Source of the DNA: Solea solea
Taxonomy: Eukaryota > Chordata > Actinopteri > Pleuronectiformes > Soleidae
DNA: 64,000 nt
Assembly: GCF_958295425.1 (NCBI RefSeq)
Contig: NC_081138.1
Span: 19,218,886 to 19,282,885, forward strand
Direction: 5' to 3'
Within the stretch, counting starts at the first letter, position 1. Each line of letters opens with the position of its first letter. Positions 37,850 to 48,242 of the stretch are shown here, piece by piece. The notes under the pieces were generated by a model. It searched no databases and had not been told where the DNA came from. It saw only the letters and a list, made by a program, of their open reading frames with translations. The position numbers and the translations under genes were made by a program.

Positions 37850-40802
37850 GACAACATTTCAATGATGTCTCTGAAAAGTTGTTTATAGAAGACTGCCAAA
37901 GTGAGGCATCTGGGCATGTTTGTTTATTTTTTACAGTGTCAAATTTGTTGGTTCAAACATTATCATAATACTCAAGTCTATTTTGTCTAACTGTGTCTAA
38001 GTAAACACAATGACAGGCAGGAGGCAACTGAGATGCTTCTTATTCACTTTGAATGGAACATCAAGCATTGCCAAACTGCAATGTGGGTCTGTTGGTTCAG
38101 AAGTTGACAAATTTTAACTTACCCAGCAACAGTGTCGGCCAATCAAAAGGTGTTTAGCTCAAACTGCAAAGCACAAACAGAGCTATTAGACAAGATTGTT
38201 CTCCCCATTCCTGATGTTTTTTGTCTGACAAAGTGCACCCAATCATTATCACTTTAACAACATTACCAACTCTTTCTACATAGTCAGCCATGATGGACTC
38301 TGCTCTGCTAACCTTCAAAATTTTGAAGTGATATGATTTGCAAGGTACCATGATTAGAAGTAGTAGCACGCTCAGTTGCAGCGGCTCTCATCTGACCTAG
38401 TAATTCCGTTGTGCAATTTGGGTTTTAAAATGGCAATAAAGATCCTTTTTCTTTACTTCTTTATGTGTCTTGTCCTTTGTTTTTGTCTCAGGATTTCAAG
38501 ATGCAACAGACAATGCTGCGGATCAAAGATCCGTTAAAATCCCTGGATTTCTACACCAGAATCCTCGGCATGACGTGAGTATTGGTGTGTGGGCTTCAGG
38601 GCAGAGCAGTCAAAATCAGTCTTAACTGGTTATTGAAACAAGATCATTTGCAGTGCGGTTTAAGATCTTTACACTGTTGACAGTTTGTAAGTTTTGTTGT
38701 GGGTTGTTGAGATTTTTGTTTCGTATTCATGAAGTGAACTTGGTGACTGAAGTGAAGTTTTCTCTTTGGTGTGCAAATTCTCACAGGCTCCTGCAAAAAT
38801 TCGACTTCCCCCCTTTACATTTCTCTCTCTTCTTCTTGGGCTATGAGGACAAAAATGATATTCCTACAGATGTGAAGGAGAGGACGGGCTGGACCTTCTC
38901 TAGGAGAGCCACTATTGAGCTGACACAGTACGGGTCTACAGCCTGTTTCTAAAATACACATGACATGTATATATTTAACTTTTTGCTGATTCCACTTAGT
39001 GTATCAATGGTTAAATATGTATAATATATAAAAATAGCTTTTCTGCCACCTCATTGATTGAACTGACACCTCTCTCTTCCTGTGTGTCAGTAACTGGGGC
39101 ACCGAGTCTGATGAGAGTCAGTCTTATCACAATGGAAACTCTGATCCTCGAGGCTTTGGTAAGATTGCTTCCCTGTTGTACAGTCACAGATTTAGCACCA
39201 ATGATGCTGCATATACAAAATGGGGTAAAAGAAGGCATGTCAGAGGTTTAGTGAGTAAAATGCGTTATTGTTTATGTCTCAAATGCTCTATTATGGACCA
39301 ATGAACAGTTTTACTTTTTAGAAGAAGACATGCAGATCACATCAGTGAGGAAGTTACATGTTAATGTAGCATCGCACCGAAGCAAACTCTGCTAATGTGG
39401 AAGTGTCATGTGGATTCACGGTCGCTGTTTACCTGACATTTTGACAGGACACATAGGAATTGCTGTCCCTGACGTCACCGCCGCCTGTAAACTGTTTGAA
39501 GAGCAAGGAGTCACGTTTGTCAAGAAGCCAGATGATGGTAGGATGGAAAAAAATGCTAATGACTATAATGATTTGGCACAGTGCTATCAAATATTATTAG
39601 ATTTATAAAACAATGACACTCTTGCTTGGGAAAAAAATGCTTGTGTTGGGGAAATGTTGTGCATTTGCTTTCCTCCAGTCAATGTCATTTACATTCAGAG
39701 AAGAGAGTTTATTGTCGAAAAGGTTTTTTACTTATTTTTTCATACTGCGTTTGAAAAGAAGTGGTCAACTATTGTTTAGACTGCAGCCCAAATCAGATTT
39801 TTAAGCATAACCAGATTGTATCTAGTTTGATTTATTTTGGGCAGTCTGGACAGCTAAAAAAGCACATGAGATCTGATTTCCCCAAAGTTGATTCAAACCA
39901 CATTCGGTGGTGGTTTCAAATGCAATTTTGATCAGATTTTTACAGATTGGTTTCAATCTGAACGTCTCGTCGCTCGGATAGGACTTCCAAGTGTCTTCTG
40001 CATCCCTCGCAGCGCAACTCGAACGACAACATTAACAATGACGTAGCGACGGAAGTTTATTGGAGGTGCGTTAACAATATTGCCACAGTGGAAGTAGTTA
40101 AAAAATCTCCACATAACCATTTGGAACAGAAAGAGACACGGATTCCTGTTGTCTATTTTGTTTAGACTACTTGTTTTTCCAGGGTGTGGCCTGTAAATTT
40201 AGAAATCCATGTAGAAGACTAGACTGTCGATCAGATCTGATCTGATCACTTGCAATATATAATGTGAACAGTTGGTCAGAAAGATCAGATTCTAATCCGA
40301 TATGCTTACAAATCTGCTTTGGGCTGCAGTCTTAACAAGACCTGAAAAAAGTTGCACCAGGAAGGTGCAGCTCAGGGGCCCCTTCCTCACACCTCACATT
40401 TGTTTCCCTGCACTTCGACTTCTTCTGTTGTTTATAGTAGTGTTTTGTTCGATGTTTGGTCTCTGCTGGTATAAATGCCAATTACAGAGCATGTGAGGTC
40501 CAGAGAAATGACTCAAAATGACTGATTCATTGATTAATAAATTCTGAGCGGCTGTTAATCGACTAACGTTAACACCCCTATAAGGTTTATCACCCAATTT
40601 TAAGTATTTTTGACAACCTTGGTGTGTGACTATGATTAGGGTGAGCTCTTGTAGAAACCTGAATTTAATGTTTGTTTTCCATCCTCCTCCCTCCTCTGTG
40701 TTTTTCTCAGGTAAGATGAAAGGTTTGGCTTTTATTCAAGACCCTGATGGCTACTGGATCGAGATCCTGAGTCCGAACAATATGGTGTCCATTACCTCGT
40801 AA
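36996..40802 (+). CDS. glo1: glo1 copy A, glyoxalase I (lactoylglutathione lyase), six exons
   Basis: Glyoxalase I converts the methylglyoxal-glutathione hemithioacetal to S-lactoylglutathione in the cytosol, the first step of methylglyoxal detoxification. Exons 36996-37064, 38492-38574, 38787-38927, 39091-39158, 39448-39537 and 40711-40802 join in phase to give 180 residues (human 184), colinear with human GLO1 throughout. The four zinc ligands are all present at a constant offset of five from human numbering: Gln29, Glu95, His122 and Glu168. Conserved blocks include [47 protein letters not shown] and [12 protein letters not shown]. All introns are GT/AG. A poly(A) signal AATAAA lies at 41099-41104. 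Copy B lies 1.75 kb downstream in the same orientation. Intron 5 carries a Harbinger-type MITE. Confidence 0.97.
37813..37848. repeat. (GT)n microsatellite in glo1 copy A intron 1
   Basis: About 36 bp of pure GT. Confidence 0.9.
38492..38574 (+). CDS. glo1: glo1 copy A exon 2
   Basis: Acceptor TTTTGTCTCAG, donor GTGAGT. Encodes [13 protein letters not shown] to LGM plus two bases of Thr51. It holds the first zinc ligand, Gln29. Confidence 0.96.
38787..38927 (+). CDS. glo1: glo1 copy A exon 3
   Basis: Acceptor AATTCTCACAG, donor GTACGG. Encodes [20 protein letters not shown] to RRATIELT plus two bases of His98. It holds the Glu95 zinc ligand. Confidence 0.96.
39091..39158 (+). CDS. glo1: glo1 copy A exon 4
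   Basis: Acceptor TGTGTGTCAG, donor GTAAGA. Encodes [20 protein letters not shown] then GF, ending one base into Gly121. This is the glutathione-side loop region conserved in animal GLO1. Confidence 0.95.
39448..39537 (+). CDS. glo1: glo1 copy A exon 5
   Basis: Acceptor CATTTTGACAG, donor GTAGGA. Encodes [20 protein letters not shown] to KKPDD, starting with zinc ligand His122 and ending one base into Gly151. Confidence 0.95.
39779..40331. mobile_element. PIF/Harbinger-type MITE in glo1 copy A intron 5
   Basis: A 553-bp element with inverted ends of about 31 bp differing at about two positions. The left end starts GACTGCAGCCCAAATCAGAT; the right end is the reverse complement of GACTGCAGCCCAAAGCAGAT. 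It is flanked by a TTA direct repeat (39776-39778 and 40332-40334), the target site of PIF/Harbinger elements. No transposase frame is present, so it is non-autonomous. Confidence 0.8.
40711..40802 (+). CDS. glo1: glo1 copy A exon 6
   Basis: Acceptor GTTTTTCTCAG. Encodes [19 protein letters not shown] then [10 protein letters not shown] and TAA. It holds Glu168. The C-terminus has the same shape as human GLO1 (EILNPNKMATLM). Confidence 0.95.
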
Positions 40803-41125
40803 AGAAATGACAGCGTGCTACCTGCTGCATTGTGAACAGTCCAGACCTGCTTTGGCTTCATTAGGAGAGGAGAGCAGAGCAGAGCGTTGAATTTAGTATC
40901 CTGTGCTTGAGAGTTTAGGGGGAAATGAAGCAGCACAGGTTGCACAATGGCAATCAGTGTGCCTTTGCACGGGCTGGACTAATATTGCAAGTTCGTAAGC
41001 AAATAATTTAGTTATTTTTATAAATTACAATTACGTAGTGTAGCTGTTTATCTGCCATCAGTTTGCATGTATTCAGAAGAAAAGTGGTGTTACTGTGCAA
41101 TAAATGGTAAAGTCACCGATCAGAT
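40803..41125 (+). other. glo1: glo1 copy A 3' UTR
   Basis: Alignable to copy B downstream of its exon 6. The first part (from about 40803, including GTGCTACCTGCTGC) matches copy B coding sequence, and a later block (TGTAGCTG, TGCCATCA, TTTGCATGT) matches copy B 3' UTR. The AATAAA at 41099-41104 is the likely poly(A) signal. Confidence 0.65.
41099..41104 (+). terminator. glo1: glo1 copy A poly(A) signal AATAAA
   Basis: Canonical hexamer about 300 nt after the stop codon; the copy B counterpart lies about 150 nt after its stop. Confidence 0.6.
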
Positions 41126-42556
41126 GAAATGGATCTGTCATTTCTTTTGCTTGAGAGCTACACGTGGATGAAGTGTGAAGGGCCACACATTGATTTGAAT
41201 GCTCATCATTGTTTCATATTGTTTCCAAAGTGTCTTTAATGAAACCTGTCTTAATGCAAACATGTCTTTAAATGTAAAACATTTAAGAGAATTGTGTGTG
41301 ACCTGTGACAAACTAGCGTGAGCTTTTAACTAGAACCAATTTTATAAAGATCACCTGAAATGAAAAAAAGAAAAGCAGTGGTGACAGCGACCTTATAACA
41401 TTGTAAACCAGCATATATATATGCTGGTTTAAAATGTTAATGAAAATAAAATGTTAGTCCTCAAAAGGTGGTATGAAGGTTGTGACAAAGTAATGTTCTG
41501 CAATCCAAATGTGCAACCAAAAACAAAAAAAAAATTAGGTTACCTTTCCATATCAACCACAGGAGAACCTAGGGGGGAACCTTCAGGGAATGTTCCCAGA
41601 ACATCCTGGGAACCAGCTGGTGAATTTACTGACACTGCATTTCCTGACTTAATTCAAAATGAAGACATGTTGATTGGTCAGGTTGATGCTTTTATTATGA
41701 AGATGCAGCAGTGAGAGCTGAGATGTTTGGTCTCCATTTACATAGACTTACTTAAATGCTCTGCAGACACTGAGCTTCATCATTATGTCTTCTTTTATTT
41801 GATTTTTAGGGAGCAGCTGATGCCATGTGTGGCTTAGAGACGAAAACATCTTATGTACTTTTGCTTAAAACAATCTAAGACACGTGATCGCAGTGTCTGT
41901 TGCTCTTTCCCTACTGAAGATCTGCATTTTTCAAAAGTACCAAATAACCTGTATGTGGCAGTGACCGGGGTCTGTCCTGCAAATCATTTCTTTGAGGATT
42001 TCCATGGAAACGGTATGTTATAAGACATTTTTATTACATATCACACACTCCTTCACATATATAATATTTGTGATTGAATGTAATGTTTATTCTTTTATAT
42101 TTAACATGATTGATGACACTGTACATGTCGCCTTACTCATAAATAATGAAATTATGAGTCAATGTGGCCCCCAATCAATTTCATGTGGCCAGCCAGTTAA
42201 TATCAAGTTATTGTTTTAATAATAGATTGATTTTCCACCATAAATACGTTTATACTGTTCTATTTATCGTTCCATATCAGAACAAACACTTTTATTTTGA
42301 AATTAATTTAACTATCATCATAAATACTATTATTTCCATGTGTTTTTTTTCACTTGACGGACCCCTACTGACCAAACCAGACACTCGGTGACAGTTTGTG
42401 ACCCTACCGTGAAGTACCTAACATAACCGCTAGAGGGCCCTCGGACATTTGATGATTTCACACTCCCTCCCAGACTTGCACCGTGAACGCGCCTGTGGGT
42501 GAGAGTGTGGACGTGGGGACTGGACTGGTCCTGTGTGACTGACTGTGTCAGTGAAA
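41126..42556 (+). other. intergenic between glo1 copies; copy B promoter
   Basis: 1.4 kb. An 11-bp inverted repeat pair (AACCAGCATAT/ATATGCTGGTT) lies at 41405-41431. The final 200 bp (42360-42556) is less AT-rich and is the likely copy B promoter and leader. Confidence 0.4.
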
Positions 42557-42625
42557 ATGGTCGACAAAGGTCTGTCAGACGATGCTGCGGCTGCAGCTTG
42601 TAAAGATGGAGATCCAATGACTAAG
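42557..42625 (+). CDS. glo1: glo1 copy B exon 1
   Basis: ATG at 42557 in GAAAATGGT context. 23 codons ([20 protein letters not shown] to MTK) end in phase 0 at GTAAGA. Length and phase match copy A exon 1. Confidence 0.9.
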
Positions 42626-45600
42626 GTAAGATCAGTTGTGTGACTATAGAAAAGAGTTTTCTCAATTAAAGGCTTGTGTGTATGCAGGCACACAGGTGAT
42701 ATCAATCAGCTGATTCAACTCTGTTTTTTTAAGATCATTGTGGATCATTGTGGACACACACACACACACAGTGACACTAGTCAGTATTGTATTGTTTAGA
42801 AACTGCAGCATCTGACAGAAGATTGATATGCACCAGGGATTAAGTGTTTTATAAAACAATAGTATTTTCTTTGCATCTGCTTCACTTGTATTTGCTGTAG
42901 GATCACTGCTGTTAAAGTTCATAAATAAGACTTTTACACACGTGTTTTGTTTTGGACAGTGTGTGTGTGTGTGTGTGTGTTTGTTTCATGTCGTCACTGG
43001 CTCTGAAGTTTTGCATCTCTGTATTCAGAAGTTATGAATTTGACAATGAGAGGGATGGACAAACAATAAAAGCATGGATGTGTATAAATGTATGGATGTG
43101 TTATAATACCACATGGCTTTTCTAGGCGTTTCTATAGACGTGTTAGTTGGAGGAAGGACATGGGGAAGGGGAAGAGGCTCTAACCACAGAGATAATGTTC
43201 ATCTGTGAAACACACACACACACACACACAGAAGTTTGTATGCAAACTACAAAATATCAGCAACAGCAACATTCAAAGTCACAGTGCTTTCATCGTACAC
43301 AGTTTATAAGACATGGAAGTAGTCTGCAGGTTTCCTCCTGAAACCAACCAGGAAATAAAAACATGTTGAATAGCCAACAGGGGGGGTGACTCTGCTGGTT
43401 GCAAAAAAAAACCCCTCAATTTGAATGGAAGTCTATTGAAAAATTAGTCAACTTAAACCTTTTCCTGGGGAGTTAATGATCTCACTCGCTAGTTTCAGGT
43501 GTCAGTTTTGTAAACCACGTTCCATGATGTCCATGAACTGAAGACAATGTCAACATCTCACCAACCAAATCACAAATTTCACAGGAGTTCAGAATCCTAC
43601 GAGTAACAACGCGACCGTTTGCTTAATCCACTACTCATGGAATGACCTGTGTCTGCAACATATGAAATAAGAATGTGTCCTGTTTAAAAAGAAATAAATA
43701 AAACAAAATACTGTAATTTTTGTGTTGGATTAAGAGCACACTGAATTAAAACATGTTATATACTGTATGTGTAGGATTTTACGATGCAGCAGACTATGTT
43801 GAGGGTTAAAGATCCAGTGAAATCCCTGGATTTCTACACCAGAATCCTCGGCATGACGTGAGTATGACATAAGTGTTGTACACTTTTGCACTTTTGACCT
43901 GTTTCTCTCTCTCTGTGTGTGCTTGTCTGTGTGTGAAGGACTTGTTGAGACCGTTTCTTTTTCAGAAACTGAACTTGGTGACTGATATCTCTGATACGCT
44001 AAATCTCACGGACGCCTGCGAAGTTTTATACCCCCCCCCTTCTTTTAGAGGGGCCTCCTCTCTTGTAGGATAAGCTGATGCATTCGTATTTTCCTCCAAA
44101 TAATAGTATTGTCCTCACTGAAACAGTGTTTTTCTTGGTTTTCATTCCAGAAGATCATATAAACCAAGATTCCCTCTCCAGTGTTTCTATGTCAATTTGT
44201 TATTTAACATCCAAACATCACCATCCTCACCTTTTTGTTAAAATGCATTAAATGCAACTCTTTTACACTTCTGACCAGAAAATCTATCTTTACTGCTTAT
44301 TACATGTGTTACTCTTCTAATCTGTTTGTGTTTGTGTGTAGTGGTTGTTGATTTTCTTGTCCATTAACCTGGACTTGGTGACTTGAGCGATGTTTTCTCT
44401 CTGCTGTGTAAATTCTCACAGGCTGCTGCAGAAGTTTGACTTCCCTTCCATGCATTTCTCTCTCTTCTTCTTGGGCTTTGAGGACAAATACGATATTCCT
44501 ACAGACGTGGAGGATAAGACGTCGTGGACCTTTTCCAGGAGAGCCACCATCGAGCTGACACAGTAGGTGCATCTCCAGCTATGAAGGTTCAATTGGATCT
44601 TTGATTTTTAGATCGCTTGCACTGGCTTCTGTTTTCCTTTTAGAATCGATTCCTAGAAGCTCTAAGTGCCTTCTTACATCTCGGATCATTTAATACGTCA
44701 TTACCCAGCAACAACATCCAGGTCTGCTTTTTAAAGTAGTCCACCAAACCAGCAGAGACACCTGCCTGTCTTCTTCTGCCAATACATTTGATTTTTTAAT
44801 TTTTACATTTGCCCTTTTATTTGATTTTAGATTATATTTTCTACATGTTTTAAGACAAGTCGGAAGCAGCTGCATTTTATGTCTTAAAAGTGCTCTGTAA
44901 ATATAATTATTATGAATCACAATACATGGCATCTTTCATTTTCTATATTAATCAATAAAGTAATTATGAATTCCCCATTTTTTATTTTAATGTTTCTTTA
45001 CAAATAAAATGGAAAAACACAACACAACACACGTTAGTTATAATAATCGATGACATGCTGTCACTGCGTTGATGCAGAATCATGCACGTCTGCATCTTAG
45101 AAACTATTTTATCACCGCTAATGTGTCCAGATGTGTATAAATGATGAAAATGATGAAAAACAGACTTCTTACATTTGTAGTAATTGCTGCAGATTATTTA
45201 AATGTTTTCATCTTATTATGCATTTTTAATTGTCATGACCCTGAGGGGAAGGGAAGCAAATCAAAAAAATTAAATTAAATGATTTGCTTTATGGAATCAA
45301 AAACCTGAAACCAGCAACTGGCATGATGAGACTGGATCTGGATCTGCTCCAATCAGGATCCAGGTGTAGAAGAGGAAGCAAGAGTTTGCTGGATGAGCCG
45401 AATGAGGATTCTCACATTCTCACACTAATTTACATTTGTTTTGTATTTTTACATATAATTTACATGTTGTTTAAACACAGACAGAAGGGAGAAAGTGGCT
45501 GAGGTCATATGAGTTATCAAACATGTTTACATCTTCATTGCTTGTATTATTAACTGTCCTCTCTTTTCCCGTCATCAGTAACTGGGGCTCAGAGTCTGAC

Positions 45601-47510
45601 GAGCATCAGTCTTATCACCATGGAAACTGTGACCCACAAGGCTTTGGTAAGATCTCACGTTTAGCACCAGAAATCCTTTTTTTTTTCCTCACGGACGTTG
45701 TCCATCTGTCCTGTTGTTGTGATTCTTTTTGGATTTTGTTAAATTGTTCATTTGAACTGAAGGATGAACACTTTAGGATTAGGTGGTCAAAGGTGAATGT
45801 GTTTTATTTATTTTAATTTTCTTATTTGACCTTTATTTAAGCAGGTAAGTCAGTTGAGAACCAATTCTCATTTACAACGACGACCTGGCCAAGAGGCAAC
45901 ATAGAAACAGGGCTGACAAACAACGGAAAGGGGGAAACATCAACCACATGTTTGAAGTGAAAAAAACATGCAGGTGCAACAGTCACCTCTCTATGTTTTT
46001 AAAAGAAGAGCGTGAGTCTTGGTGTCTGTTGCGGATGATTCCAGTCAAACTGAAATGATCAAAGGATAGTGCGGACTTTTAGGGATGAGTAAGTTAGTAA
46101 AGCAGCTGGAACCAAGAGCATGACTGATGCTGTGGATATTGAGTAATGACTGACGATAAGATGGAGTTTTGTAAATCTGTGAGAGTGAAGGGAAGGGAGG
46201 GTGTTCAAGGGAGTCCTGGTGAGGAAGTGAAGAATGGTTGTGTAAATGTGAATGATGAAGAAAAAGCGGACGACTGCCAAGCTTTAGTGTTTCCACATTC
46301 TTCCACGGTACAAATGAACTGTCCATGTTTGTCTGTTACTGTGTACTATAGTGTAACTGTCTTGTTGATTGACAAGTTAACAGCGTCTGTTTATTAACCG
46401 ACGTTTGACAGGACATATTGGAATCTCTGTTCCCGACGTCTCCGCCGCCTGTAAACTGTTCGAAGAGCAAGGAGTCACGTTTGTCAAGAAGCCAGACGAC
46501 GGCGACGATGTGAAATGTCAGTGAATATAAGGTTTCTCTTCAGATTACTGTCTGATAACCGCTGTACTATTCTTGGTGTGAACACTTGTGGGAAAACCCC
46601 TCCCCCGATACACTGCAGGGGCATCGACATGGCTTCAGATCCTCTGCAGTGGCTCCTTGTAGCTTTGTATTTTTCAAAGTGAACACCTCTTGTTTAGAGG
46701 TCAAGATGATGCGTCACATCAAATGTGATATTGAAAACTAACCCGAACCCAACAAAAATTGTGTTTGAAATATGGGCCATATTTGTGTCCACATACTAAC
46801 TGTACGCCAGGCAGGTTTGAGCAATCATGAACTACTTAAATCCAAATATAGCTTTGTTTATTTCAAAGTGGGTTACTTTTAGTTTCATTCATTTTACACA
46901 AACAATGGAAGGACTAGGTCTAAATCACTCTGTTAAATTTTTTTCTCCATTTTATAAAAGATTGGTTATAAATAGCAATGCAATGCAGTTTTATTTTTGT
47001 AGTTCTTAAATTTCTTAAATGCAACAAACTATTGTTCTTTTACAAACATCTGTATAATATAATTTAGATGTGATATTATCTCCATTTTATGGGTTTAATG
47101 GGTTTTGTGGCTTCAGATTCATTTTATTTGGATGGAGAGGGGACAAAAATGGCTCTTTTCTGGTCTACAGTAGGTGAATTGTCATAATCCCTACACCTGC
47201 GTCAATCCCATCAAACATCAAACACAACCCAGTTGAAGAATCCGCTTCTGAAACCTTTAGTTTCGCTTACGAGTGCTACAGTATGTTGCTGTTGTGCTTC
47301 TGTTTTGCCTCCATCATGTCTTGACGTAAACAAATCACTTCCTGTGCGCACTGTGGGAAATGCAGCTATACTTAGAAACATGTAGAGAGTTGTGTGGGGG
47401 GGCTTAATCAGAACAGTATTTGATGCTTTAATGTAGCAGACTTTAGATTCTAACAGACTTATGCACTGCAGCTTTAACATGTTTCATTCATATATATGTA
47501 TATGTATATG

Positions 47511-47575
<65 letters not shown>

Positions 47576-47803
47576 GTATATGTATATGTATATATGTATG
47601 TGTATATTTAATAAATGTTCCATCCTGCCCCTCCTCTGTATGTGTTTCTCTCAGGCAAAGTTAAAGGCCTGGCTTTTATTCAGGACCCTGACGGCTACTG
47701 GATCGAGATTGTGAGTCAAGAGTTGACGCCGTGTTACCTGCTGCAGACCGAACATGCCGGACATGATGTGGCTTCACTGGACGAGCACAACATCGAGGTT
47801 TAG
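42557..47803 (+). CDS. glo1: glo1 copy B, divergent tandem glyoxalase I with extended C-terminus
   Basis: Tandem paralogue of copy A with the same enzyme family and likely reaction. Exons are 42557-42625, 43775-43857, 44422-44562, 45579-45646, 46412-46501 (or to 46516) and 47655-47803; the first four have exactly the same lengths as in copy A. The zinc ligands Gln29, Glu95 and His122 are kept, as is the exon-6 Glu of GYWIEI, and the frame is intact, so it looks functional. Two features are odd. The normal GT after exon 5 is GC here, and the next in-frame GT lies 15 nt later; using it would insert five residues (DDVKC) next to the mobile active-site loop. After GYWIEIVS the protein does not end like copy A but runs on for 28 residues (ending HNIEV). 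The product is 199 aa with the GC donor or 204 aa with the later donor. The last exon was checked only by frame and motif. Confidence 0.9.
42958..42980. repeat. (GT)n microsatellite in glo1 copy B intron 1
   Basis: About 22 bp of GT; (CA)n runs follow at 42754-42770 and 43210-43230 in the same intron. Confidence 0.85.
43378..43620 (+). repeat. fish interspersed repeat in glo1 copy B intron 1
   Basis: GCCAACAGGGGGGGTGACTC, TGCTGGTTGCAAAAA and TTGAATGGAAGTCTATTGAA are words of a widespread repeat. A related piece (GCAGCAGGGGGCACCAGAG) lies at about 49450. Confidence 0.45.
43775..43857 (+). CDS. glo1: glo1 copy B exon 2
   Basis: Encodes [13 protein letters not shown] to LGM, with zinc ligand Gln29. 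The last 40 or so bases are identical or nearly so to copy A. Donor GTGAGT. Confidence 0.93.
44422..44562 (+). CDS. glo1: glo1 copy B exon 3
   Basis: Acceptor AATTCTCACAG, the same as copy A. Encodes [20 protein letters not shown] to RRATIELT, with zinc ligand Glu95. The donor is GTAGGT. Confidence 0.93.
44755..44925 (+). mobile_element. LINE 3' tail remnant in glo1 copy B intron 3
   Basis: Ends with TTAAAAGTGCTCTGTAAATA and ATTATTATGA, similar in form to the tail at 12590. Confidence 0.35.
45579..45646 (+). CDS. glo1: glo1 copy B exon 4
   Basis: Encodes [20 protein letters not shown] then GF. It differs from copy A by added His and Cys residues (EHQ, HHG, NCD). Donor GTAAGA. Confidence 0.92.
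45825..45965 (+). repeat. fish interspersed repeat in glo1 copy B intron 4
   Basis: ATTTAAGCAGGTAAGTCAGT, TGAGAACCAATTCTCATTTA and CAACGACGACCTGGCCAAGA, a pattern common in spiny-rayed fish genomes. Confidence 0.5.
46412..46501 (+). CDS. glo1: glo1 copy B exon 5, non-canonical donor
   Basis: Encodes [20 protein letters not shown] to KKPDD, with zinc ligand His122. By analogy with copy A it ends at 46501, but the following dinucleotide is GC, not GT (GACGACG then GCGACG). The alternative in-frame end is 46516, with GTCAGT as donor. The GT at 46510-46511 would shift the frame. Confidence 0.8.
47492..47605. repeat. (TA)n/(TATG)n microsatellite before glo1 copy B exon 6
   Basis: About 110 bp of TATATG and TA units ending about 50 bp upstream of the exon 6 acceptor. 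Confidence 0.92.
47655..47803 (+). CDS. glo1: glo1 copy B exon 6 with C-terminal extension
   Basis: Acceptor TTTCTCTCAG. Encodes [20 protein letters not shown], then [10 protein letters not shown] through HNIEV and TAG (47801-47803). It is 149 nt against 92 nt in copy A. The acceptor lies about 55 bp after a long TA/TATG microsatellite. Confidence 0.88.
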
Positions 47804-47975
47804 TGATGAATTTCTCAGCCTGTGCTGCAGAGCTGAGCAGAATCAGTTGCACAAAGGCACTCCGTGTGTCTTTGCTGTGCTTTTATTGCACGTTGATGAG
47901 CAAATCCCAACTACAGTGTAGCTGGTTATGTGCCATCAATTTGTATGTTTTCAAAATAAATAAAAAAGGTTACTG
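47804..47975 (+). other. glo1: glo1 copy B 3' UTR
   Basis: Contains blocks shared with the copy A 3' UTR (AGTGTAGCTG, TGCCATCAATTTG) and an AATAAA at 47955-47960. Confidence 0.6.
47955..47960 (+). terminator. glo1: glo1 copy B poly(A) signal AATAAA
   Basis: Canonical hexamer in TCAAAATAAATAAA, in sequence that aligns with the 3' UTR of copy A. Confidence 0.6.
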
Positions 47976-48242
47976 TTTGGTAAATGTAAGCACCATCATT
48001 CAGATGATTTGTTGATTGATTTGTTTAGAAACACCATAAAAATAATAGGTATTTTTGATCAAATAATCAAGGCCAAGTTATAGCAGTGGCCACACATGAA
48101 TATTAGACTTGGTTCTTGTCTTACAGGTTAGTAAGTCAATGTTGATCTTAAAGTCAAATCTGTTTCTTATTTGCTTTACCCTTATATAAATAACAGCCTA
48201 CAGATCATTCCACAAAATACAAAATAAAAACTAATTCTCTTA

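Noticed and set aside
41451..41714. 87-codon open frame between the glo1 copies
   Set aside because: Covers a repetitive GGAACC-type patch (GAACCTAGGGGGGAACCTTC); no family resemblance.
42557..47803. glo1 copy B as a pseudogene
   Set aside because: No stop or frameshift in six exons and all zinc ligands are kept; only the exon 5 donor is abnormal, and an in-frame alternative exists.
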